Positions 37,792-46,833 of a stretch of 64,000 nucleotides of DNA are shown here, in pieces; position 1 is the stretch's first letter, and each line of letters begins with the position of its first letter. The position numbers and the translations under genes were made by a program. The DNA comes from JACCXE01 sp963718605. GTDB lineage: Bacteria; Actinomycetota; Acidimicrobiia; Acidimicrobiales; JACCXE01. Location: positions 3,968,001 through 4,032,000 of the forward strand of contig OY970363.1 in assembly GCA_963718605.1 (NCBI GenBank). The letters are read 5' to 3'. Below the pieces are notes generated by a model that did not search any database, had not been told where the DNA came from, and worked only from the letters and a program-made list of their open reading frames with translations.

Positions 37792-39165
37792 CTAGCGCTT
37801 GAGTCGGGCTTTGACCTGGCGAACAGCCATCTGCACGACGTCACCGCTGCGTCCATTGCGGGCATGGCGGCGCACGGAGGACACTGCGTGCATGAGGCCG
37901 CGTCGCTGGCGCGCGGAGCGACGGCCGACGGCTTCGAGTCGTCCCGAAGTTTCTCGATCGACCAGATCAGGAGCGCGGCGAGGATCGGCGCAAAACGCGA
38001 CGATCGGCGCCAGCGCGCGATGCCATCCGAAATCGGGAGCGATCGCGCGCACCGCCGCGGCCGCCTTCGCCCGACGGTCGTCGTCGGTGAGCAGCGCGTC
38101 GAGCGCGTCAGCGAGCGCGACGACGTCGCCTGGGGGCACGGCGACACCCAGTTCGTGCTCCGCGACCAACTCGCCCATCGAGTCGCCGGCGGTGCACACA
38201 ATCGGCAAGCCCGCCCACAGGTAGTCGAGCACGCGGGTGCGGAAGGAGAACGCGGTCTCGACGTGGTCCAGGTGGGTGCTCACGCCGATGTCAGCGTCGA
38301 GCAGCCAGTCCGCTCGCTCGTCGTATGGCACCCAGCTGTGGTTGAAAAACACGTGCGTGCCCGTGATGCCGAGTTCGTCGGCCAACGCCATGGCCTCGGT
38401 CGCCATGCGCATCTGCGGTACTTCAGGGTTCGGGTGTTTCATGCCGAGGAAGTACAGGCGGACGTTCGGGCGACGGGCTTTTACTGCGTCGACGGCGCGG
38501 ATCAGGGTGAGTGGATCGAACCAGTTGTAGACCCCGCCGCCCCACAACAACACGTCGTCGTTCGCGCCGATGCCGTCCACCGTCCCGCGTATGCCGTGAT
38601 GGTTTTGGCGCGCCGGTTCGTCGTCCACACCGAATGGCACGACGTCGATGAGCGAGCGCAGGGATGGGTCCGCGTCGTACGTCAGCGGGTTGACGCGGCC
38701 GAGCGCGGCAAGAGCGCCGAGCCAGAAGTCGCGCTGCTTCTCACTGGCGCACAGAAAGAAGTCGCCGCGAGCGATCTGTTCGTTCAGAACGGCCACCGTC
38801 GAGGCCACGACTTCGACGCGCACGTCGTGCTCGGCGGCTTCCCGCGACAACTCGAGCTGCTCGAGGTGGAACGGGTCGTACAGGTCCACCACCATCGTCT
38901 TGTGGGTCTGGGCTAACCACGGCTGGCCGTCGATCACGAAGCCCTGGAAGACGATCACGTCGCACCACGCCTCACGCGTCTTCAACTCGGCGGTCCACCC
39001 ACGCTCGATCGCGTACGGCGCGTCGAACGGATCACAGTTGCCGGTGGTGAAGAGCGTGACGTCGTGGCCCGCCGTCGCCAGCGCACCGGCGATCTTGGAG
39101 GCGCGAATCGCAGGCCCGGCCATGCGCGCGCCAAGCGCGTCGTTGGTGATGACGAGGATCTTCAC
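37792..39165 (-). CDS. GT4 family glycosyltransferase
   Basis: 457 residues with a two-Rossmann GT-B fold. N-terminal: MAGPAIRASKIAGALATAGHDVTLFT. Middle: LCASEKQRDFWLG and WGGGVYNWFDPLTL. Donor site: FRTRVLDYLWAGLPIVCTAGDSMGELV. It is clearly paralogous to the GT4 domain of the three-domain protein downstream. The basic C-terminal tail (about 410-457) may bind membrane. The GTG start lies 4 bp after the Wzt stop, so Wzm, Wzt and this enzyme form an export operon. Confidence 0.88.
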   Translation of the reverse strand: MKILVITNDALGARMAGPAIRASKIAGALATAGHDVTLFTTGNCDPFDAPYAIERGWTAELKTREAWCDVIVFQGFVIDGQPWLAQTHKTMVVDLYDPFHLEQLELSREAAEHDVRVEVVASTVAVLNEQIARGDFFLCASEKQRDFWLGALAALGRVNPLTYDADPSLRSLIDVVPFGVDDEPARQNHHGIRGTVDGIGANDDVLLWGGGVYNWFDPLTLIRAVDAVKARRPNVRLYFLGMKHPNPEVPQMRMATEAMALADELGITGTHVFFNHSWVPYDERADWLLDADIGVSTHLDHVETAFSFRTRVLDYLWAGLPIVCTAGDSMGELVAEHELGVAVPPGDVVALADALDALLTDDDRRAKAAAAVRAIAPDFGWHRALAPIVAFCADPRRAPDLVDRETSGRLEAVGRRSARQRRGLMHAVSSVRRHARNGRSGDVVQMAVRQVKARLKR

Positions 39166-39169
39166 GCGG

Positions 39170-40369
39170 CTAGAGAGAGTCGATAGTCCATTTGGCGTCG
39201 AGCGAGACCAGTCCGACTGTGTCGTGGGGGTGGCCGGCTTCGACGTCTATCTGCAGGACCTTGTGGCGAAAGTCGAACGGGTGCATGCAGCTGAAGTCCT
39301 GAATCGTCACGTCGACGGCGTACCGGCCTGGGAGCAGCAACAAACGCTCGACGAGAATGTCGACAACACCCGGACCGTCAATCTTTTCGGGCACGGCTCC
39401 GGCGTCGCGACTGTTCGGGCCGACCACGAGCGTGCCGTCCACCGTCGACAGAGAAAGACCGAATACGGGCTGCTCCACGGCTTCGCTCGTTGAGTAATGC
39501 AGGCGGAACGTGCAGCGGTCGCCAGTCCGAACGATAGAAGTGGGCCGGCCCTGGGCGTCGAGCAACTCGACCCTGTCGATGCGCGCTTCGCCCGAGCCCC
39601 AGCGCATGTTGCCTTCGCCGTCGGCCACACGGTCCGTGTGGGTGCCCGCCACGTAGTTGTCGATCACATCGGTAGCCGGCCCTACTGCCTTGAGCACGCC
39701 GTGCTCCAGGAGGGCAATGTGATCGCACAGCGTGCGCATCGTGCCGAGTGCGTGGCTCACGACCACGATCGTCTTGCCGTGCTCGCGCAACTCGGCGAAC
39801 TTTTCGCCGCACTTGCGCTGAAAGTTCTCGTCACCGACTGCGAGCACTTCGTCAACGAGCAACACGTCAGGGTCGACGTTGATCGCGACCGAGAATCCGA
39901 GTCGCACGTACATGCCCGACGAGTAGTTCTTCACCGGAGTGTCGATGAACTGTTCGAGGCCGGCAAAGTCGACGATCGTGTCGAACTTCGAGTCGAGTTC
40001 TTTCTTGGACAGGCCGAGAATCGATCCGTTCAAGTAGATGTTGTCGCGCCCGGATAGCTCGGGATGAAACCCTGCACCCACTTCGAGCAGCGCGGACATC
40101 TTCCCGTTAACCGTCGTGGTGCCCTTATCGGGGCGCAGGATCTTGGCCATGCACTTGAGCAGCGTGCTCTTGCCTGACCCGTTCTCGCCGATGAGTCCGA
40201 ACGTGGTGCCCTTGGGCACTTCGAGCGAGACATCGTTGAGCGCCCAGAACTCTTCGTACTTCGCCCGTCCCCGGCGCAGGAGCGTGACCTTCAGCGAGTC
40301 GTTGCGCTCGTGGTAGAGACGGAACCGTTTCGAGACACTCTCGGCGCTTACCGCGATTTCCCGGCTCAC
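39170..40369 (-). CDS. wzt: Polysaccharide ABC exporter ATP-binding protein with C-terminal domain (Wzt-like)
   Basis: 399 residues. The nucleotide-binding domain (1-240) has Walker A GENGSGKS (61-68), the signature NYSSGM (148-153), Walker B VLLVDE (about 169-174) and the H-loop VVSHAL. The extra C-terminal beta domain (about 250-399) resembles the carbohydrate-binding module of Wzt, which recognises the cap of the finished polysaccharide in O-antigen export. Together with the permease it would export an undecaprenyl-linked glycan, with chain length set by a terminal modification. The methyltransferase domain in the nearby three-domain protein is a candidate source of such a cap. The start overlaps the permease stop by 4 nt. 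Confidence 0.93.
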   Translation of the reverse strand: MSREIAVSAESVSKRFRLYHERNDSLKVTLLRRGRAKYEEFWALNDVSLEVPKGTTFGLIGENGSGKSTLLKCMAKILRPDKGTTTVNGKMSALLEVGAGFHPELSGRDNIYLNGSILGLSKKELDSKFDTIVDFAGLEQFIDTPVKNYSSGMYVRLGFSVAINVDPDVLLVDEVLAVGDENFQRKCGEKFAELREHGKTIVVVSHALGTMRTLCDHIALLEHGVLKAVGPATDVIDNYVAGTHTDRVADGEGNMRWGSGEARIDRVELLDAQGRPTSIVRTGDRCTFRLHYSTSEAVEQPVFGLSLSTVDGTLVVGPNSRDAGAVPEKIDGPGVVDILVERLLLLPGRYAVDVTIQDFSCMHPFDFRHKVLQIDVEAGHPHDTVGLVSLDAKWTIDSL

Positions 40370-41190
40370 AGTTCCTCCGCGAAGCGCGGCTCGAGACGCA
40401 AGAAAATGGTGCGTCCGATTGCAAGCGTGACGATCGCAACGCCGGTGACGTAAAGGAAGTCCGCCAGCGAGAACCAGCGCAGGTTGTAAAGCAGGTCCCG
40501 ATACATCTCGACGAAGCGCACCATCGGGTTGAGCTCATACAACGCGCGCATGGGCAGGTTGTGGCCGAGGAAGTCGGCGTGCTGAGGAATCAGAGTGATC
40601 GGATACACGATTGGCGTCGCGTAGAACCACAACTGCATCGCGATGCCCAGGAAGTGCTGCACGTCGCGGAAGTACACGTTGATCGCGCCTAGCCCAAGCG
40701 CGAGCCCGTACACGAAGATCGTCTGAATCAGGATCACGAGCATCACCGCTGGGATCCACTGAAACGTGATGTTGCCGACGAACAGAAACGCGATCACCAC
40801 CACGGCGAGTTCGATCGCGAACTGCACCGCCCACGACGACACCACCGATGCGGTGAGCACCTCGCGCGGGAAATACACCTTCTTGATCAAACCGGCGTTC
40901 GCAAGGGGCGCGCCCATACCGCTCGTCAAGCCCACGGACAGGAAGTTCCACGACAACAGGCCACACAACAGGAAAAACGGAAAGCTGTGGAGGCCCGACG
41001 GCCGACCTGTGGGCGGCTCGACCTTCAGCACGTAGTGGAAGATCACCGCGAAGATCAGCATCGTCGCGAGCGGGTTGATCATCGACCACGCCCACCCCAA
41101 TGTGGACCGCTTGTACTTCCCGCGCAGCTCGCGCAGCGTGAGATTGCGGAAGAGTTCGCGCGCCTCTATTAACTCCGAGACCGTCGCCAT
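40366..41190 (-). CDS. wzm: Polysaccharide ABC exporter permease (Wzm/TagG-like)
   Basis: 274 residues with six predicted TM helices of the ABC-2 type. Typical motifs are RELRGKYKRSTLGWAWSMINPL near the N terminus and the re-entrant FYATPIVYP segment. It forms the membrane channel for the glycan exported by Wzt. The ATG has a TACGCT hexamer 9 nt upstream. The gene is divergent from the tandem glycosyltransferase at 41231, with only 40 bp between, so both may be regulated together. Confidence 0.93.
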   Translation of the reverse strand: MATVSELIEARELFRNLTLRELRGKYKRSTLGWAWSMINPLATMLIFAVIFHYVLKVEPPTGRPSGLHSFPFFLLCGLLSWNFLSVGLTSGMGAPLANAGLIKKVYFPREVLTASVVSSWAVQFAIELAVVVIAFLFVGNITFQWIPAVMLVILIQTIFVYGLALGLGAINVYFRDVQHFLGIAMQLWFYATPIVYPITLIPQHADFLGHNLPMRALYELNPMVRFVEMYRDLLYNLRWFSLADFLYVTGVAIVTLAIGRTIFLRLEPRFAEEL

Positions 41191-41199
41191 GACCCGACC

Positions 41200-41205
41200 A
41201 GCGTA
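41200..41205 (-). promoter_or_regulatory. Candidate -10 hexamer of wzm
   Basis: TACGCT on the minus strand, 9 nt before the ATG at 41188-41190. Confidence 0.4.
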
Positions 41206-41215
41206 GGCGCACTTC

Positions 41216-41221
41216 TAAGGT
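41216..41221 (+). promoter_or_regulatory. Candidate -10 hexamer of the tandem GT gene
   Basis: TAAGGT, 9 nt before the ATG at 41231, within the 40-bp divergent gap shared with wzm. Confidence 0.4.
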
Positions 41222-41230
41222 TTCGTCGTA

Positions 41231-43513
41231 ATGCGGATTGCAGTGGTCACGGCGCACTTCCCGCCGAACTTCACTTCAGGGGGATCGCTCGCGCCCCAAC
41301 GCCTGGCCCGCGAGATGCAGGCGCGGGGCCATGAGGTATCCGTGTACGCCGGTTCGCTCGACCGCAGCCGAAGTGCTGGTGAGGCGTGGAACACCGTCGA
41401 CGAGGGCGGCTTTCCGGTTCGCTGGATCGAGATCCACCCCTGGATCGGGTGGGCCGACTCGAACAACATCGACAACCCGGTGGTCACCGCCGACTACCGG
41501 CGCTGGCTCCTCGAGACCCAGCCCGATGTGGTGCACGTGCACTCGTGCCAGGCGATCGGGGTCGGCGTGGTCGAAGCGGCGGCGGACGCGGGGATTCCGG
41601 TCGTCGTGACGATGCACGACTTCTGGTGGTGTTGCGCCCGCCAGTTTCTCGCCGACCGTACATATCGGCCGTGCAGCCTCGTGGTCGACGCCGGCGTCTG
41701 CGCGTGCGAGGTGGACCATCGCTGGCTCGGTTTGCGCAACGCGCGTTTGCGCGACGCACTTGAGCGCGCCGACGTGGTGCTGTGCGTATCGCGGTCCGCG
41801 GCGGACGTGATGGCCGCGAACGGTGTGGACCCCGCGAAGTTGCGGGTGGACGAAAACGGTCTGGAGGACGCGGCACCGGCGCCACGCCCCGCGCAGGCAC
41901 CGCACCCGGGCGTGACCTTCCGGTACACGGGTGGATGGAATGAGATGAAGGGCGCGCGCGTCGTGGTCGACGCGGCGCGCGAACTCGCAGCCGCGGTACC
42001 GACCGGATGGCGCGTGATCGCGCATGAACTCGATGACTTCCTGATAGCGAACGACGTGTCGCTCGCCGGTGTGCCCGTCGAAAGCGTTCCGTCGTTCGCG
42101 CCTGCCGAAGCCGGCGCGGTGTGGGCGAACACCGACGTCCTGCTGGTGCCGAGCATCATGCGCGAATCGCACTCGCTTGTCACCCGCGAGGCGCTTACCG
42201 CCGGCGTGCCCGTGATCTGCACGGACACGCTTGGGCCGGAAGAAGTCGTGACCGACGGCGTGAACGGGTTGATAGTGCCCGCGGCCGACGCGTCCTCCCT
42301 CGCCGACGCCATGCGCCGCGTTGTCACCGACCCGGAGTTGCTGGCCTCGATGCGCGCCGCCTCCAGCGCCGTCCCCATCCGCCCCATCGCCGACCAGGTC
42401 GAAGGCCTCCTCGCGCTCTATTCGGAACTGGGCGTACCTCGTGCCGGAATCCGGCACGAGGTCCGCCCAATTCGACGGGTTTTGTTCTTGGCTGGAATCG
42501 ATGGTGCGCCGCTGCGGTATCGGGCGTTTCTGCCGGCTGAGGCGTTGTCGCTCCTGGGCGTGCACGCCGACGTGCGGTATTACCGCGACGCGTCGGTGCC
42601 GGCGCTGGCGGCCCAAGCCGACGCGATCGTGGTCTACCGCGTGCCGGCGACCGCCGAAGTGTTGGCGTTGATCGCCGACGCGCGCGGCCGCGGCGTGCCG
42701 GTCGCGTACGACGTGGACGACTTGATTTTCGATCCCGACCTCGCGGCCGAAATCCCGGCGCTGACGATCCTGCCGCCCGACGAAGCCGAGTTATGGCTCG
42801 AGGGCGTACGCCGATACCGCACGACGCTCGAAGCCTGCGACGCGTTCATCGGCTCGACCGTCGGGCTGTGCGATCACGCGAACGCGGTCACTGGTCTGCC
42901 CGCGTTCAGATTCGCCAACGGCGTTGGGCTGCTCACTGGCCAACAAAGCGATGCCGCCGCCCGCAAGACGCGCACTCCCGGGCCGGTCCGCATGGGCTAC
43001 CTGTCGGGCACGAACACGCACGATCACGACTGGGCGATGATCGAGCCGTCGGTGGTGGCCGCGCTCGATAGTCACTCCGACGTCGAACTGTGGCTCGTTG
43101 GCATGGTCGCCGCGTCGGCGGCGCTCGACCGCTTTGGCGAACGGATCAAGCGCGTGGGGTTTACGGCGTGGACCGCGCTGCCCCAGGTGCTGCGCGACCT
43201 CGACATCAACCTGGCGCCGCTCACCCAAGGCAGCCGCTTCAACGAAGCGAAGAGCGCGATCAAGTGGCTGGAGGCCGCGCTGGTTGGCACGCCGACGATC
43301 GCGTCACCGACCGAACCATTTCGCGAAGCGATCGCGTCCGGCGTCAACGGAGTGCTCGCAGCAACGCCGCGCGATTGGATCGACGAACTCGACACGTTGA
43401 TCAACGACGCGCCGCTGCGGCGGCGTCTGGGGCGCGCGCCCAACGAGATGCGCTGTTGCGGTGGTCGCCCCACCTGCAGGCCCACGCGTACCTTTCGATC
43501 CTGGAGTCAGTGA
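41231..43513 (+). CDS. Tandem two-domain GT4 glycosyltransferase, frameshifted near its end
   Basis: The readable frame gives 760 residues. Domain 1 (1-398) is a GT4 enzyme: HFPPNFTSGGSLAPQRLAREM, VTMHDFWWCCARQF, and the donor motif REALTAGVPVICTDTLGPEEVV. Domain 2 (about 412-735) is a second GT-B-like module: LFLAGIDGAPLRYRAFLP, YDVDDLIFDPD and SGTNTHDHDW. The linker at residues 399-414 is encoded by a 49-bp near-perfect palindrome. At about 43433-43440 the frame breaks. The natural continuation RDALLRWSPHLQAHAYL resumes in another frame and runs to 43755, giving about 840 residues if repaired. The last residues in this frame (after LGRA) are therefore out of frame. It is divergent from the exporter operon. 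Confidence 0.85.
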   Translation: MRIAVVTAHFPPNFTSGGSLAPQRLAREMQARGHEVSVYAGSLDRSRSAGEAWNTVDEGGFPVRWIEIHPWIGWADSNNIDNPVVTADYRRWLLETQPDVVHVHSCQAIGVGVVEAAADAGIPVVVTMHDFWWCCARQFLADRTYRPCSLVVDAGVCACEVDHRWLGLRNARLRDALERADVVLCVSRSAADVMAANGVDPAKLRVDENGLEDAAPAPRPAQAPHPGVTFRYTGGWNEMKGARVVVDAARELAAAVPTGWRVIAHELDDFLIANDVSLAGVPVESVPSFAPAEAGAVWANTDVLLVPSIMRESHSLVTREALTAGVPVICTDTLGPEEVVTDGVNGLIVPAADASSLADAMRRVVTDPELLASMRAASSAVPIRPIADQVEGLLALYSELGVPRAGIRHEVRPIRRVLFLAGIDGAPLRYRAFLPAEALSLLGVHADVRYYRDASVPALAAQADAIVVYRVPATAEVLALIADARGRGVPVAYDVDDLIFDPDLAAEIPALTILPPDEAELWLEGVRRYRTTLEACDAFIGSTVGLCDHANAVTGLPAFRFANGVGLLTGQQSDAAARKTRTPGPVRMGYLSGTNTHDHDWAMIEPSVVAALDSHSDVELWLVGMVAASAALDRFGERIKRVGFTAWTALPQVLRDLDINLAPLTQGSRFNEAKSAIKWLEAALVGTPTIASPTEPFREAIASGVNGVLAATPRDWIDELDTLINDAPLRRRLGRAPNEMRCCGGRPTCRPTRTFRSWSQ
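42425..42473. repeat. 49-bp palindrome within coding sequence
   Basis: Two 24-bp arms (42425-42448 and 42450-42473) pair at 22 of 24 positions around a single central base. The core is CCTCGTGCCGG and its complement. It encodes the linker between the two GT domains. It resembles a palindromic element inserted in frame; it is unrelated in sequence to the 52-bp repeat. Confidence 0.8.
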
Positions 43514-43755
43514 TTCCGGCGACGCGGCAGTCCACCTGGACCGACGTCGTCGCACCAAGTGAGCCGTATGTGGACCGGCCACTCGAGGCCTACGAATTGC
43601 CGCGACGCTGGAGCATGGCGCTGCCGCCGCCGATCCGGATGCAATACCGCCGGATGCGAGCCTTTTTGTGGCGCTCTTATCGCACGTATCGTCGCTACGG
43701 ACCGATCGGGGTGGTCAAGCGCGTACCCGGACGCCTACGGAAGGGACAAAGATAA
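43438..43755 (+). pseudogene. Frame-displaced C-terminal tail of the tandem GT4 gene
   Basis: About 105 codons continuing the tandem glycosyltransferase in the -1 frame: RDALLRWSPHLQAHAYLSIL, then a proline- and arginine-rich end with RRWSMALPPPIRMQYRR and a basic C terminus. It has no start signal of its own. A surplus CG in the GGCGCGCGCC run just before it, or one missing base, would explain the shift. The SpoIID-like gene starts 5 bp after its stop. Confidence 0.7.
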
Positions 43756-43759
43756 GGAC

Positions 43760-45889
43760 ATGCAGCGAATCCTGTTCCGTTTGTTCGCCGCGGCCGCGCT
43801 GATCGCAACTGCGGTCGGGCTCAGTTCAGCCCCGCCCGCCGCGGCCGCCCCGTCGTCGTTCCACATCGAGGGTGGTGGTTTCGGCCACGGCGTCGGCATG
43901 AGCCAGTACGGCGCCCTCGGTTACGCCCAGCACGGCACCGGCTACGTGGACATCCTCAAGCACTACTACCAGGGCACCGCCGTGGAATCGAAGCCGCAGC
44001 CGTCGGAAGTCCGCATCTGGCTCGCGCAGGACAGCAGCGCGCCCGTGACGTCAACGCTGACACCGTCGGGCCACACGAACGTCGTGATCGCCGGGCAGAT
44101 CGCGACTACGGCCGAGTCCGGTGAAGCAATCAAGGTCGACGTCGTAAGCGGCAAGTTCAACGTGTCGGTGGCGGGTACGCCCAGGCTCGTCGCCGTCGGC
44201 GGTGGCAGCGACAACTTGTACGTGCAATACAACGGCGCGCCGATCACACTCGACAAGACCGGCGATCGTTACAAGTACGGCCAACTCGAATTGGCCGCCA
44301 CGGGCGCGAGCACGCTTCGCATCGTGCTCACTAGCCAAACGATGCAGCAGTACCTCTACGGCCTCGGCGAGGTTCCGTCCTCATGGCCGGCGGACGCGCT
44401 CAAGACGCAAGTGGTGGCGGCGCGCACGTACGCGCTCGAGAAGATCAACCGGCTCGGGCAGAACCGCGCCGAGTGCGGCTGCGCGTTGTGGGGCGACACG
44501 CGCGACCAGAACTACGTCGGCTACGACAAGGAGACGAACGCCGGCGGCGCGAACTGGGTCGCCGCGGTGAACAACACGGATAACGAAGTTGTGACCTACA
44601 GCGGTGCCGTAATCCAAGCGTTCTATTCGTCATCGTCTGGCGGCCACACCGAGAACAGCGAGATTGTGTTCAAGACCGCGCTGCCCTATCTGAAGGGCGT
44701 CGACGACCCGTACGACGACGGCGGAGGCACCAACTCATTGCACGCGTGGAAGCGCGATATCTCGCTGGCAAATATGCAGGCGTGGGTGAACTCGAGTTCG
44801 TCGACGAGCGTTGGCACGTTGAGTTCCATCGAGTTCAAGACCCCACTCGGCGTATCGGGACGGGTGATCCAGAACATCGCCGACCACGGCGGTGGCGTGC
44901 GCATCGTCGGCTCCGACGCCACCAAGACCGTCGGCGGCGACTCGTTCCGGTCAGTCATCAACGCGGCGTCAGGCGTACAAACGCTGCCGAGCTCGCTGAT
45001 GCGCCTCGGCCCGTTCCAGCCGTATGGAGGCTTCACCGGCGGCGTGTTCGTAGCCGCCGGGCGACTGGCGGGAGGCGATAGCGACCGCGTGATCGTGGGC
45101 GCCGATCAGGGCGGAGGGCCGCACGTGCGCGTGCTCACGGCCAACCTTGATACGACCGGCGTCGAGTTCATGGCATACGCGACCTCCTTCGGTGGCGGCG
45201 TCCGCGTCGCCGCGTGCAACTTCGGCGACGCCGGCTGGAACATCGTCACGGCGCCCGGCCCGGGCGGCGGTCCGCACGTGCGGACCTTCTCGGCCAACGG
45301 ATCGCCCAACGGAGGCGGATTCATGGCGTACGCGCCGTCCTTCACCGGCGGCGTCTACGTCGGCTGCGGTGACGTCGACCCGACCAATCCGGGCGACGAG
45401 ATCATCACGGGCGCCGGCGCGGGCGGCGGGCCGCACGTCAAAGTCTTCAACAAGGACGGAGCCGAACTCGGCGGGTTTATGGCCTACAGCCCCGAGTTCA
45501 CCGGTGGAGTACGCGTGGCCGGCACGGGCAACCTCGTCGTGACTGGCCCCGGGCCCGGCGGCGGCCCCCACGTCCGCGTCTTCAACGAGGCCGGCGGCGA
45601 GGTCGCGGGCTTCATGGCGTACGCGCCGTCCTTCACCGGTGGCGTCTACGTCGGCGGTGGCAACGTCGCCGGTGACGGAGCAGCTGAAGTGATCACGGGC
45701 GCCGGCGATCCCGGCGGCGCCCACGTGCGCGTATTCAACCTCGGCGGCGGCGAGCTGTCGGGCTTCTTCGCCTTCCAGACCGGCAACGACCGCGGCGCGC
45801 GCGTCGCCGGGGCCAACGTTCCCGGCGGTGCAGTCGTGGCCGGATCGGGCACCGGTGCCCCGTCGGCCGCCCGCGTGATCACGCTGTGA
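43760..45889 (+). CDS. SpoIID/LytB-domain protein with five FG-GAP-like repeats
   Basis: 709 residues from the ATG at 43760, with AAGG just upstream. A signal peptide is cleaved near SAPPAAAA (about residue 31). The GHGVGMSQYGALGYAQHG segment lies directly after the signal peptide and the SpoIID core follows (YGLGEVPSSWPADALKTQVVAARTYAL, YSSSSGGHTENSE); this arrangement is common in actinobacterial SpoIID proteins. SpoIID enzymes are lytic transglycosylases on peptidoglycan without stem peptides. The C-terminal part (about 425-709) holds five repeats of about 50 residues with GGGPHVRVF and GGFMAYAPSFTGGVYV. A secreted wall-remodelling enzyme with a beta-propeller-like module is likely. Its stop overlaps the cofD GTG. 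Confidence 0.88.
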   Translation: MQRILFRLFAAAALIATAVGLSSAPPAAAAPSSFHIEGGGFGHGVGMSQYGALGYAQHGTGYVDILKHYYQGTAVESKPQPSEVRIWLAQDSSAPVTSTLTPSGHTNVVIAGQIATTAESGEAIKVDVVSGKFNVSVAGTPRLVAVGGGSDNLYVQYNGAPITLDKTGDRYKYGQLELAATGASTLRIVLTSQTMQQYLYGLGEVPSSWPADALKTQVVAARTYALEKINRLGQNRAECGCALWGDTRDQNYVGYDKETNAGGANWVAAVNNTDNEVVTYSGAVIQAFYSSSSGGHTENSEIVFKTALPYLKGVDDPYDDGGGTNSLHAWKRDISLANMQAWVNSSSSTSVGTLSSIEFKTPLGVSGRVIQNIADHGGGVRIVGSDATKTVGGDSFRSVINAASGVQTLPSSLMRLGPFQPYGGFTGGVFVAAGRLAGGDSDRVIVGADQGGGPHVRVLTANLDTTGVEFMAYATSFGGGVRVAACNFGDAGWNIVTAPGPGGGPHVRTFSANGSPNGGGFMAYAPSFTGGVYVGCGDVDPTNPGDEIITGAGAGGGPHVKVFNKDGAELGGFMAYSPEFTGGVRVAGTGNLVVTGPGPGGGPHVRVFNEAGGEVAGFMAYAPSFTGGVYVGGGNVAGDGAAEVITGAGDPGGAHVRVFNLGGGELSGFFAFQTGNDRGARVAGANVPGGAVVAGSGTGAPSAARVITL
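45036..45800 (+). repeat. Five tandem FG-GAP-like protein repeats in the SpoIID gene
   Basis: GPHVRVF-type motifs recur near 45117, 45270, 45432, 45567 and 45720, a period of about 135-160 nt. Third and fourth positions vary more at DNA than at protein level, so these are old repeats, not a recent expansion. Confidence 0.75.
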
Positions 45890-46833
45890 GTTCGCCGCGC
45901 GTCTGCGCGCTGGCCGGTGGCGTCGGCGCGGCCAAGATGCTGCGTGGCGTGATTCAGGTAGTGGATCCGGCGTCGGTCACGGCGATCGTGAACACCGGCG
46001 ACGACGTCACGCTGCACGGCCTGCACGTGTCGCCCGATCTCGACACGATTACGTACACACTGGCCGAGGCCGTGAATCCCGAGACCGGGTGGGGTCTGGT
46101 CGGCGAGACGTGGGCCGCCATGACCGCGCTCGACCGCTATCGCGGACTCACGTGGTTTCGGCTCGGGGATCAGGACCTCGCAACGCACCTTTACCGGACG
46201 CAACGATTGCAGGACGGGCTGACGCTGGGCGAGGTCACCGCAGAGATCACGCACGCATGGGGTTTGGGACTGCGGCTGCTACCCGTGACGGATGATCCGC
46301 TCGAGACGCGCGTAACGGTCGAGGGTGAAGGTGAGATCGGCTTCCAGGAGTACTTCGTGGGCCGGCAGCACAACGTCACCGTCGAGTCGGTGCGCTTCGC
46401 CGGCGCCGAAGCGGCGCGGCCAGCGCCGGGCGTGCTCGACGCGATCGGCGAAGCGGACGTCGTGATGATCTGCCCGTCGAACCCGATTGTCTCGATCGGA
46501 CCACCCTTGGCCGTGCCAGGTGTGCGCGACGCGATCGTGGCGCGTCGTGAGACGTCCGTCGCGATCTCACCGATCGTGGCCGGGCTGGCGCTCAAAGGCC
46601 CGGCCGATCGCATGTTGCGGGAACTCGGTCACGACGCGTCGGTTGTTGGCGTCGCTCGGCTGTATCGCGACATCGCTGCCACGCTCGTGATCGACGAAGC
46701 CGACCAGGCTTTGGCCGGCGCCGTCGAGGACGCGGGCATGCGCTGCGTGGTCGCGCCGACGGTGATGCGCACACCCGAGGACGCGGCGGCTTTGGCCCGC
46801 GTGGCGTTGGCCGCGGCAGACTCCGCTTTGTGA
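45886..46833 (+). CDS. cofD: 2-phospho-L-lactate/phosphoenolpyruvate transferase of F420 synthesis (CofD/FbiA)
   Basis: 315 residues. It transfers the lactyl-2-phospho or enolpyruvyl-2-phospho guanosine moiety to the deazaflavin Fo, giving F420-0 or its dehydro form. Family motifs are the N-terminal ALAGGVGAAKMLRG nucleotide loop, NTGDDVTLHGLHVSPDLDTI, and CPSNPIVSIGP. The GTG start overlaps the SpoIID stop, and cofE follows with another GTGA overlap. The pair corresponds to mycobacterial fbiA and fbiB. The F420-dependent oxidoreductase at 5.8 kb is a plausible user. Confidence 0.96.
   Translation: MSSPRVCALAGGVGAAKMLRGVIQVVDPASVTAIVNTGDDVTLHGLHVSPDLDTITYTLAEAVNPETGWGLVGETWAAMTALDRYRGLTWFRLGDQDLATHLYRTQRLQDGLTLGEVTAEITHAWGLGLRLLPVTDDPLETRVTVEGEGEIGFQEYFVGRQHNVTVESVRFAGAEAARPAPGVLDAIGEADVVMICPSNPIVSIGPPLAVPGVRDAIVARRETSVAISPIVAGLALKGPADRMLRELGHDASVVGVARLYRDIAATLVIDEADQALAGAVEDAGMRCVVAPTVMRTPEDAAALARVALAAADSAL

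Noticed and set aside
35396..37795. A 799-codon frame antisense to the three-domain glycosyltransferase
   Set aside because: Same shadow composition; the opposite strand has clear methyltransferase, GT2 and GT4 motifs.
43559..43759. An upstream start for the SpoIID-like gene
   Set aside because: It would read through the tail of the glycosyltransferase in a wrong frame and remove the signal peptide from the N terminus.
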